DNA from: Pyxidicoccus xibeiensis
GTDB taxonomy: Bacteria; Myxococcota; Myxococcia; Myxococcales; Myxococcaceae
Direction of reading: 5' to 3'
Length of the DNA: 64,000 bases
Assembly: GCF_024198175.1 (NCBI RefSeq)
Contig: NZ_JAJVKV010000002.1
Coordinates: 620,001-684,000 of the forward strand
Position numbers and translations under genes: made by a program. This document shows, piece after piece, positions 37,731 to 46,300 of this stretch. Positions within the stretch are counted from its first letter, which is position 1, and each line of letters opens with the position of its first letter. The notes beneath the pieces were generated by a model. The model saw only the letters and a program-made list of their open reading frames with translations. It was not told the DNA's origin and ran no database searches.

Positions 37731-39320
37731 ATGACGTACTTCCAGTCCCCAGCCGTTCGAGCTCGCGGATGGGTCCGCGCCGTCACCCACCTCCACCTGG
37801 GCGCGCTGCTATGTGTGCTGCTGTCGGCCTGCCACGAGGCGCCGAAGCACTCGTGCGAGGCGGGCTGCGAGGTGCCTCCGGTGTCGCTGGACCACACCTT
37901 CGACCGGGGCACGCTGTCCCACGGCACGACGTCCCGCCCGGGGTGGGGTGGCCTCAAGACGCGCCTGTCCGGCGGCCGGGTGTATGTGCTGGAGACGTCA
38001 CGCGACAGCGCCGGCGGGACGACGCGGCGGCTCGTGGCGTACTCGCCCGAGGCCCGCGAGCTCTGGGCGCGGGAGGCCCAGCCCCGGGAGCACTTCAGCG
38101 ACTTCACGGTGCACCCCTCGGGCGAGCTGACGCTGGGGGTGGAGCGCATCGACGCGGAGCGGGGAGGGTATGACCTCGTCCGGCTGTCCGCGGAGGGGCA
38201 GGTGCTGGCCCGCCAGCCGCTCCCCGAGGCCGCGACGCTGCCTCCGGGGGACCTGGGCGCCGACCTGCCCGCGCAGCCGTTCCGCATGAAGTCCCGGTAC
38301 GTGCACGCGCTCGCCGACGGCTGGCTCCGCACGGAGGCGCGCGGAGAGGGGCTGGTGGTGGCTTTCCTCTCCCGGGTGGACGAGCCCGACGAGGCGCCCG
38401 ACAGGCCGTCTCCGTACCTCGTCTCCGGGGTGATGGCGCTGGGGTGGTCGGGGACGGACTACTCGGAGCAGTGGACGCGCCTCGTGGACGGACGGCACCG
38501 CGTGGAGCCCGCCGCCTGGGCCTACGACGAGTTCCGCTGGCGCGAAGCGCCGCTGCGCACGCTGCTGGCGGTGGACGGAGACGGCGGCGTGGTGGTGGGC
38601 CGGACGTGGAACACGCTGCGGTGCCTCGCCTCCAGCGAGACGTTCCAGGACGTGACGCGGCTGGACTGCCTCACCGGCGAGGACGTCGCGTCGCCCATGG
38701 ACACCGAGTACCAGCCGTTCGCCTTCACGGCGTTCTCCGCCCTGGGCGAGCGGGAGGGGACACACCCGTTCGTCCCCGCCTCGGTGGCCGAGTTCGTCGT
38801 GTTCGACATGGCGGTGAAGAACGGGGAGGTCGCCCTCGCCGGCACGGCGGTGCGCCAGGATGCCCGCGGCGTCATCCACTACTACCCGCCGTTCCCCGGC
38901 GCCGACTCGCGGATGGCGCCGTATGACGGCTACGTGGCCGTGCTCGGCAGGCGCACGGGCGCACTCCGCTTCGAGCGCTACGTGGCCGGGGAGCGCGCGG
39001 ACCACCTCTCGGCGCTGCGGTGGACCTCGGAGGGGCTGCTCGTCGCGGGGGCGACGGGCTGGGACCGGTGGGGCGGAGGCATGAGCATCAGCCGCGGCGC
39101 CGGCCCACTGCTGGCCCTGGTCTCCGAGGACGGCGCCCGCGTGAGGGTGCAGCGTGTCCCGCTCGACGGTGGCGAGCGCCACTTCCACCTGCTGGGCGTG
39201 GACGTGGAGGGGAGCCACGTGGTGGCGGTGGGCCTCGCGGAGGCCCCCATGACCCACTCGGGCGATGGGGACCACCGGGAGAACATGACCTTCGGGGGGC
39301 TCACCTTGAAGCTGCGGTGA
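37731..39320 (+). CDS. Uncharacterised lipoprotein, beta-propeller-like
   Basis: A 529-residue exported protein. The signal peptide HLGALLCVLLSACHEAP gives a lipobox Cys near residue 35, and a short Cys pair follows (KHSCEAGCEVPP). The mature part has repeating beta-rich units such as LSGGRVYVLETS, FTVHPSGELTLGVERI, LLAVDGDGGVVVGRTWNTL, VKNGEVALAGTAV and LRWTSEGLLVAGATGWD. This is the pattern of a multi-bladed propeller resembling the SBBP/delta-60 repeat lipoproteins that abound in myxobacteria. No catalytic motif is seen. Two internal cysteines (RCLASSETFQDVTRLDC) may form a disulphide. The gene is divergent from the ATP-grasp gene and stands alone. Confidence 0.75.
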   Translation: MTYFQSPAVRARGWVRAVTHLHLGALLCVLLSACHEAPKHSCEAGCEVPPVSLDHTFDRGTLSHGTTSRPGWGGLKTRLSGGRVYVLETSRDSAGGTTRRLVAYSPEARELWAREAQPREHFSDFTVHPSGELTLGVERIDAERGGYDLVRLSAEGQVLARQPLPEAATLPPGDLGADLPAQPFRMKSRYVHALADGWLRTEARGEGLVVAFLSRVDEPDEAPDRPSPYLVSGVMALGWSGTDYSEQWTRLVDGRHRVEPAAWAYDEFRWREAPLRTLLAVDGDGGVVVGRTWNTLRCLASSETFQDVTRLDCLTGEDVASPMDTEYQPFAFTAFSALGEREGTHPFVPASVAEFVVFDMAVKNGEVALAGTAVRQDARGVIHYYPPFPGADSRMAPYDGYVAVLGRRTGALRFERYVAGERADHLSALRWTSEGLLVAGATGWDRWGGGMSISRGAGPLLALVSEDGARVRVQRVPLDGGERHFHLLGVDVEGSHVVAVGLAEAPMTHSGDGDHRENMTFGGLTLKLR

Positions 39321-39412
39321 GCCTCACGGGCAGTCGGCGGGGCAGAAGCTGCTGGACTCCAGGCGTTGAGCGGAGGCCGGGTGGAAGCCCTCGGGCTGGC
39401 CGTGAGAAAGAG

Positions 39413-40066
39413 TCAGCGCCGCTCGGACCAGCGGGACAGGAGCTCGGCCACCTCCGCCGGGTGCCCGGCGATGGCGTCCGGCCCGGCCTCCCGCAGGCGG
39501 GCCTCGGCATCCGCGCCCCAGCGCACGGCGATGACCCTCACGTTGACCTCCTTGCAGGCCACCACGTCCCGGTGCTCGTCGCCCACGTAGACGAGCTGGT
39601 CGGGCCGGAGCCCGCGCTGCTTCATCAGGGCCCGCAGCAGCCGGGCCTTGCCGAAGAAGCTGCTGCTGCAGTGGATGCTCTCCACCAGCGCCTCGGCCGA
39701 GTGGTGCCGCAGGAACGCGCGGATGTTCTCCTCCCGGTTGGTGGACAGGATGGCGAGCGGGTGCCCGCGGCGCCTCAGCTCCGCCAGCAGCTCGGGGATG
39801 CCCTCGTGGAACGCGATGGTGGTCATCACCTCGCGCAGGCTCCGGCCCATCTGCACCGCCAGCCAGGGCAGCCGGTAGGGCGGAATGCCCATCCGGGCGC
39901 AGCGCTCCAGGATGGACAGCTTGCGCAGCTCCTCCAGGTTGTCGGCGGACAGCGCCTTGTAGCCGCGCTTCTCGGCGAGCGCGTTGTAGAGCCGGATGAC
40001 CGCGTCCTTCGAGTCCGCCAGCGTCCCGTCAAAGTCGAAGACGATGTGGGTAGTCACGGCGCACAT
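39413..40066 (-). CDS. HAD-family phosphatase (phosphoglycolate-phosphatase-like)
   Basis: A 217-residue HAD hydrolase of the Gph/PGP type. Motif I is FDFDGTLADS with nucleophile Asp11 and Asp13. A four-helix cap follows (about 17-85). Motif II is LAILSTNREENI near 110, motif III Lys lies in FGKARLLRAL near 140, and motif IV is YVGDEHRDVVA near 167, ending in VRWGADAEARLREAGPDAIA. Substrates are probably small phosphate monoesters such as 2-phosphoglycolate or a sugar phosphate; the natural one is not evident. It lies between the lipoprotein gene and the PKS-linked phosphopantetheinyl transferase, divergent from the latter, and I see no reason to include it in the PKS cluster. Confidence 0.9.
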   Translation of the reverse strand: MCAVTTHIVFDFDGTLADSKDAVIRLYNALAEKRGYKALSADNLEELRKLSILERCARMGIPPYRLPWLAVQMGRSLREVMTTIAFHEGIPELLAELRRRGHPLAILSTNREENIRAFLRHHSAEALVESIHCSSSFFGKARLLRALMKQRGLRPDQLVYVGDEHRDVVACKEVNVRVIAVRWGADAEARLREAGPDAIAGHPAEVAELLSRWSERR

Positions 40067-40162
40067 CCTGCCTCACCGGGAGCGGGAGGGAAGGGGGGGA
40101 CCAGTCCCCGGGCTCCACGTGCGCATTGAGCCGCCGCCCGGGTTGCCACAGAATCCGGACGA

Positions 40163-40954
40163 ATGACCTACCCTGATGCTCTCTCCCCCGAGGCGTTCGC
40201 GACAGTGTCGCTCGGCATGGTGCGCCACGGGGTGGCGGTGCCCGGCGTGCTCACCTGTGTCCACCTCGAGTCCGCCGCCGCTCTCGAGGCCCGGCACCTC
40301 ACGCTCCTGCACGAGAAGGAGCGCCAGCGCCTGGAGGAGCTCCGCGCGGACTCGCGCCGGCTCGGCTTCTTCCTGGGGCGTGTCGCGGGGAAGCTCTCGG
40401 TCCGCGCGCTCGGCATCACCGCGCCGCTGCACGCCGTGGAGATAGCGCCAGGGGTGTTCGAGCAGCCCATCGTCAAGGGGACGGGGGACGAGCCGCCCCT
40501 CGTGTCGCTCAGCCACACCCGCGCCGTCGCGGTGGCGGTGGCCTGCGGGCCCGAGCACATCCTCGGCGTGGACGTGGAGCTGGTCGACCCGCAGCGGACG
40601 GAGGTCTTCGAGTCGGTGATGCCTCCCAGGGAGCTCGCCATGGCGAGGCACGCGCCTGCGAGCGGGGACCTCGCGGTGAACGTCCTCTGGGCGATGAAGG
40701 AGGCCCTCTCCAAGGCCTTGCGCTGCGGGCTGACGACGCCGTTCGAAATCCTGGAGACCGATGCCTTCGAGCCGCACTCGGACGGAGGCTGGAGCTGCCT
40801 CTTCCGCAACTTCGCGCAGTACCGGGCCCGGGCGTGGGTGCTCGGCTCCCACGTGGTGGCGGTCGTCACTCCGAAGCACTCGGTCATCCACATCACGCCG
40901 GGAGACCTGGAGCGCGTCCGCCAAGTCCTCGGGCGTGACGTGCCGCGGAGCTAG
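40163..40954 (+). CDS. 4'-phosphopantetheinyl transferase (Sfp type)
   Basis: Transfers phosphopantetheine from CoA to the conserved Ser of carrier proteins, converting the PKS ACPs to holo form. The 263-residue pseudo-dimeric protein has PLVSLSHTRA near 113-121, the Mg-binding ILGVDVELVD with GVDVE at 135-139, and the signature LWAMKEALSKAL with Trp176, Lys179, Glu180 and Lys184. It is convergent with the AT/enoyl-reductase gene, and the two stop codons share the palindrome CTAG at 40951-40954. Location at the end of the PKS cluster makes it the likely dedicated activating enzyme. It begins about 96 bp from the HAD gene, with only a weak ribosome site. Confidence 0.93.
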   Translation: MTYPDALSPEAFATVSLGMVRHGVAVPGVLTCVHLESAAALEARHLTLLHEKERQRLEELRADSRRLGFFLGRVAGKLSVRALGITAPLHAVEIAPGVFEQPIVKGTGDEPPLVSLSHTRAVAVAVACGPEHILGVDVELVDPQRTEVFESVMPPRELAMARHAPASGDLAVNVLWAMKEALSKALRCGLTTPFEILETDAFEPHSDGGWSCLFRNFAQYRARAWVLGSHVVAVVTPKHSVIHITPGDLERVRQVLGRDVPRS

Positions 40955-43365
40955 GCCACCCGCTCCACGGCCTCGGCGGTGAAGCGGCGCCAGCGCTCCT
41001 CGAGCACCCGCGCCGCGTTCTCCATCAGGAACGCCGCCAGCGCATCGACATGGCGGTTGCGCCAGGGCTCCAGCGGCGTCCCCTTCACCGCGCGGTTGAA
41101 GGAGCCGAGCGCGGGGCCGCCGTGAATCTGGAAGTTCACCTTGTCCGCCGTGTCGCCTCGCCGGGCGCGGCGCATGGTGTCCACGAAGTACCAGCGGAAG
41201 ACGAGCGCCATCCGGTGGCGGGCGTTCTTCTCGGCGCGCTCCACCTGCGCGGGGTCGGTCTTCAGGTAGTACGCCTTCGTCTCCGCCCAGACCTCGTCGA
41301 TGCGCTTCTTGAAGTACTGCGTCTCCAACTGCTCGCGGGTCTTCTCGTCGATGGCTTCGAGCGACTCGTGACGCTGGTACAGCTCGTACAGCTTGTTTCC
41401 CCGGGCGGGGAAGAAGACGCCCTTGCGGAAGACCTGGATGCGGGCGCCCAGCTCGAACATGTCGCCAGCGGGTGCCATCGCGAAGTCCTGGATGTCCGCG
41501 TCGGCGAGCATGTCCTTGACCAGGTCGCTCGTCCCGGCCTCGGGCGTGCACTGGTTGATGGAGCCGGTGAGGATGAAGTCCGCGCCGAGGGTGAAGGCGG
41601 CGGCCACGGCCTCGGGCGTCCCGATGCCACCCGCCGCGCCCACGCGGATGCGCGCCGGGAAGCGGTGCTCGGCCATGGCCTCGTCGCGCAGGTGCATCAT
41701 CGCGGGCAGCAGGCTGAAGGCGACGCCTTTGTCGGTGTGTCCGCCCGAGTCCGACTCCGCGCAGACATCGTCCGCCATCGGCAGCCGGGCCGCGGCGCGC
41801 GCCTCCTCGTCGGTGATGAGACCCTTCTCCCGGAGCGCCCGGACGATGCGCTCGGGGGCAGGGGAGACGAACTGCCGTGCGACTTCCGGGCGCGAAAGCT
41901 TCGCCATCAGGCGGTTCGCGGGGCGCGCGCCGTCAGCGGCGAGCCGCGCCCCCTTGAGCCGGTAGCGCACGACGGCGGGGGTGAGCACGGTGTACGCGGA
42001 TGCCTCCACGCAGCGGACGCCCAGGCGGAGCAGCACGTCGACGGTCCGTTCCTCGAGCTCGGGATGGTTGACGTTGTGCAGGAGGTTCACCCCCCAGGGG
42101 GCGCCCGCTGGCAGGGCGGCCTGGATGCGGCGGACGCCATCTTCGATGCGTTCGAGGCCGAGCCCTCCCGCTCCGAAGAAGCTGAGGAGCCCCGCCCGCC
42201 CCATGCGGATGACCAGCTCCGGGGAGGCGATGCCCTTCACCATCGCGCCCGCCACGTAGGCCAGGCGGACGTTGTGGTCCCTCCGGAATGCCGCGTCGCC
42301 CAGCCGCTCCGCGCTCACGAGCGCCCGTGTGCCTGTGGCCCGCTCAGGAGCCGGGGCCGACCGCACAGCGGGTGGAGCTGGCGCTCGGACCACGGAAGGT
42401 TCGGCCCGCGGGGCCACATACCCCCGGAGCGCAGCCTCCGCGTCCGCTGCCTTCGTCACCGGTGTCACGGTCCTGCCGAGCGTCTGGAAGAACTTGGACA
42501 GCGGCGCGCCCGGGCCCACCTCGTAGATGCGCTGCGCCCGCGCACCCATCGCGCGCATGTTGTCCAGCCACCGCACCGAGCCGGAGATCTGCTGGACCAG
42601 GTTCGCGATGAGCGACCCCGCCTCGTGGAAGTCACCCGTGACATTCGACGTGACTCGCGCCGCCAGCTCCGGCCGGAACCCGCGCGCGAACGACTCCAGG
42701 TAGGCCTGGAACTCGCCCTCGATGGAGCGCATGAGGCTCGAGTGGAACGGTGCGCTGACCTGGAGCGGAATGAAGCTCAGCGAGGGATGTGACTCGGCCA
42801 GCGCGCGCTTTGCCCGCTCGATGCTCTCGCTCGTGCCGCTGATGACCACCTGGGCCAGCGAGTTGTGGTTCGCGACCTCGGCCCCCGCCGCCCGCGCGAC
42901 TCCCAGCGCGCCACTGCGCTCCAGGTCGTCGGCGACGAGCGCCGCCATGGCACCATTCCCCTGGGGCACGGCCCGCTGCATGAGCGCCCCGCGTCGCCGG
43001 ACGAGCCGGACCGCGTCCGCGAACGGAATCGCTCCGGCCGCCACCAGCGCGGTGTACTCGCCCAGGCTGTGCCCACCGAAGACGGTGGCCTGGAGGCCGA
43101 ACTCCTCCACCAGCGCCCGCCAGGCGGCAATCTCCATCGTGAGGATGCAGGGCTGCGTGAACTCGGTGAGGTGGAGCCTCGGGTCCTTCTCGAAGCAGAG
43201 CTGGACCAGGTTCTCTCCCACCGCGTCGCACGCCTCCTCGAAGGTGCGCCGGGCGATGGGCCACTGCTTGTGGAAGTCCGCCCCCATCCCAGGCCGCTGC
43301 GAGCCCTGGCCGGGGAAGACGACGGCGTCCTGGGTGCCAGGCTGGATGTCCGCGCGAGCTGTCAT
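40951..43365 (-). CDS. trans-acting acyltransferase fused to PfaD-type enoyl reductase
   Basis: A discrete two-domain protein of about 804 residues that serves the AT-less PKS modules. Domain one (about 1-300) is a FabD-like acyltransferase with VFPGQGSQRPGMG and the nucleophile elbow FGGHSLGEYTALVAAG (Ser100); it should load malonyl units on all ACPs. Domain two (about 360-800) is a PfaD-type FMN enoyl reductase of the 2-nitropropane-dioxygenase fold, with GAGGLGLERIEDGV, VGAAGGIGTPEAVAAAFTLG and FILTGSINQCTPEAGTS. AT-ER fusions are typical of trans-AT PKS loci. The start is the ATG at 43365, nine bases after AAAGGA; a TTG at 43371 is also in frame. It is the last gene of the PKS operon, 24 bp after the PKS stop. 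Confidence 0.94.
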   Translation of the reverse strand: MTARADIQPGTQDAVVFPGQGSQRPGMGADFHKQWPIARRTFEEACDAVGENLVQLCFEKDPRLHLTEFTQPCILTMEIAAWRALVEEFGLQATVFGGHSLGEYTALVAAGAIPFADAVRLVRRRGALMQRAVPQGNGAMAALVADDLERSGALGVARAAGAEVANHNSLAQVVISGTSESIERAKRALAESHPSLSFIPLQVSAPFHSSLMRSIEGEFQAYLESFARGFRPELAARVTSNVTGDFHEAGSLIANLVQQISGSVRWLDNMRAMGARAQRIYEVGPGAPLSKFFQTLGRTVTPVTKAADAEAALRGYVAPRAEPSVVRAPAPPAVRSAPAPERATGTRALVSAERLGDAAFRRDHNVRLAYVAGAMVKGIASPELVIRMGRAGLLSFFGAGGLGLERIEDGVRRIQAALPAGAPWGVNLLHNVNHPELEERTVDVLLRLGVRCVEASAYTVLTPAVVRYRLKGARLAADGARPANRLMAKLSRPEVARQFVSPAPERIVRALREKGLITDEEARAAARLPMADDVCAESDSGGHTDKGVAFSLLPAMMHLRDEAMAEHRFPARIRVGAAGGIGTPEAVAAAFTLGADFILTGSINQCTPEAGTSDLVKDMLADADIQDFAMAPAGDMFELGARIQVFRKGVFFPARGNKLYELYQRHESLEAIDEKTREQLETQYFKKRIDEVWAETKAYYLKTDPAQVERAEKNARHRMALVFRWYFVDTMRRARRGDTADKVNFQIHGGPALGSFNRAVKGTPLEPWRNRHVDALAAFLMENAARVLEERWRRFTAEAVERVA

Positions 43366-43389
43366 GTCCAAGAGTCCTTTCGCACGGAA

Positions 43390-46300
43390 TCAGCCGACCC
43401 GGGCCCGAGCGCCGCTGACCACGGTCCCCGGTGCCACGGGCATGAGCGCCGCGGGTGGCGGCAGGTAGCCTGCCTCGATGCAGTGCTGGAGGTAGACCGG
43501 GACGAGCTGCGCAATCGTCGGGCAGTCGATGCCCACCGCGCCCAGGATGCTCCGCGTATAGGCGCAGTTCGCGTACGAGCTCTCCTCGTAGTGGATCTTC
43601 CCGAAGATCTCGACGCCGTACTTGAACATCTCCAGCGTCTGGCTGTCGTACGGCACCTCCGTGCCCTTGCGGAAGATGCGCCGCTCGTTGGCGAGCCGGA
43701 AGAACTCGTCGATGGAGGTGAACTGGATGTCGTAGCCGAAGTCGCGGAGGTGGTTGACGACGTCGTAGTACCGGCGGATGTCCGGGTTCGTCAGGTGGTA
43801 CGTCTCTCGATACGAGGGCCGCCGGAGCGCGAGGTGAATCATCCCCGCGCACACGTAGTCGACGGGCGTGATGTCCCAGTGCACGGGCGACATCATCGAC
43901 AGCCCCGACTCGATGACCGTCTTGAAGATGTCGTAGTAGACGCCCTTGACGCTGACCTCGGCGAACGGATACCGGCCGGTGGCTCCGTCTCCCATGATGT
44001 TGCCGGGACGGAAGATGTTCCAGACGAGCCCGCGCTCCGACGCGGCGTGGATCAGCCTCTCGGCCTGGTACTTCGTCTCCTGGTACGGGAGGTGGTCGTA
44101 GCCCTGGCCCAGGTCGAGGTCGCGCTCGGTGAAGGGCGGGTTGTTGAAGTTCAGCCGGTCCCCGAGCGCACTGAAGCTCGACACGTAGACCATGTACCGG
44201 TGCTTCGTCAGGAGCGCGAAGTCGATGACCCGGCGCGTGCCCTCCACGTTGATGGGCGCGAGCGCCTCGTAGAAGGTGACCAGGGTCGTCTTGCCGGCCG
44301 CATGGAACGTGACATCGGTCTCCGCCGCGAGGCGCGCGTACGCCGCGTCACCGAGCCCGAAGCGGTCGAGCGTGACGTCGCCGAGCACCGGCGTGACGCG
44401 CTGGTGGAAGGCCTCGGTGAGCCGTCCCTTCGGGTCATAGGTCTCAAGGAAGTACAGGATGCGCCGCTTCGCCTGCTCGATGGACTCCCCGCGCACGAGG
44501 CACGAGATGCGCGCGCTCGTGGTGTCCAGCAGGTCGTGCAGCAGCTTCCCACCGAGCACGCCCGTCACGCCGGTGACGAAGATGCTCTCGACGGGGAACG
44601 GCGTCTCCCGGGTGAGCTTCTCCGGAGCACGGGCCTCCGAGGGCACACCCGGAACGGCGGACGGCGCCCCGGCCTGGGGGCTTGTCGCAGCGGGTGCTAC
44701 CGGCGCGGAGTCCGGCTTGATGTACCCGGCGTCCACGACGTGGCTCACGAAGGAGCGGATGGTGTTGTGCTCCTGCATCGCCGTCGCGGGGACCCGGGCG
44801 CCATACAGCTTCATCAGTCGGTTGAGCATCCGGACCGAGGCGACGGAGTCGAACCCGAAGTCGAAGAAGTCCGCGTCGACGTCGAGCTCGGGCTCCGGCA
44901 GCTTCGTCAGCTCCGCGAAGATGCTCTTGATCTGCGCCTGGAGGCGGGCGCGGAAGTCACCGTCGCTCACCGGCGGCGACACGGGCGCTACCGGCTCGAG
45001 CCGGGCCGGGGCCTGCGGGATGACGGTGGGCGTCTGCGCCACGGGCGCCGGGCCCTGGCGCCGGAACTCCTCGGGGGAGATCCAGTACCGCTCGCGCGCG
45101 AAGGGGTAGGCCGGCAGGCTGACGGTGCGGCCGCGCCGCGCGCCACGGAGCTGCTCCCAGTCGATGAGCCACCCCTGGCTCCAGAACTCCGCCAGGCGCG
45201 TCAGGTGCCCGCGCTCGTAGAGGTTGCGCAGGTACTCGCGGTCCGGCTCCGTCTCCCCGGGAAGGTCGTCGGTGTCACGGTGCGTGCGCGCCACTCCGGC
45301 GAAGGCCTCCTGCGGCTTCCGGCCGCCGGTGAAGTCCTCCAGCCTGGAGACCAGCTCCTCGTGGGACGACGCCACCAGGGCGAGCCGGTGCTCGAAGGCT
45401 TCGCGGCCGACCATCAGCGTCCAGGCGATGTCCGCGAGCGGCGTCTTCGCTCCACGCTCCGAGCGGAGGAACCCGAGCAGGTTTCGGGCGGCCTCCTGGA
45501 GCCGCTCCTCTCGCCGGGCGGAGAGGAGGATGAGCTGCGGTCCCCCGGGCGCGGCCGTCGCGCTCGCGTGCTCGACGTATTCCTCGAGGACGACGTGCGC
45601 ATTCGAGCCACCCGCGCCGAACGAGCTCACCGACGCGAGGCGCGGCCGCCCCGGGTCTCCCCCCGCGCCGCGCGGCCAGGGCCTGACGTCGTGGACGAGG
45701 TAGAAGGGGCTGGAGTCGAAGTCGATGTTCGGGTTCGGCGTCTCCGAGTGCAGCGAGGGGACGAGCGTCTCGTGCTGGAGCTGGAGCAGCGTCTTCACGA
45801 TGCCCGCGGCCCCGGCAGCGGCCTCGAGGTGGCCGACGCTCGATTTCGCGGACCCGATGGCGCAGAACCGCCGGTCCTGCGTGTACCGGCGGTACGCCTT
45901 CGTGAGCGCGGTGATTTCGATGGGGTCACCGAGCGCGGTGCCGGTGCCGTGGGCCTCCACGTAGCTGAGCCCGCGTGGGTCCACGCCCGCCTGGTCGAGC
46001 GCCTCGGTGATGAGCTCCGCCTGCGCGTTCGGGCTCGGCACGCTGAAGCCGTTGGTGCGGCCACCATGGTTGATGGTGCTCGCCCGGATGACCCCGTAGA
46101 TGCGGTCCCCGTCGTCGCGGGCTTCGTGGAGGGGCTTGAGGATGAGCGAGACGACGCCCTCGCCAGGGACGTAGCCGTCCCCACCCGCGCCGAAGGAGCG
46201 GCAGCGCCCGTCACTGGAGGCGAAGCGGCCATGGGCCATGAGGACGTACTTGCCGGGGTGGATGGAGACGTTCACCCCTCCGGCGATGGCATACGCGCAC

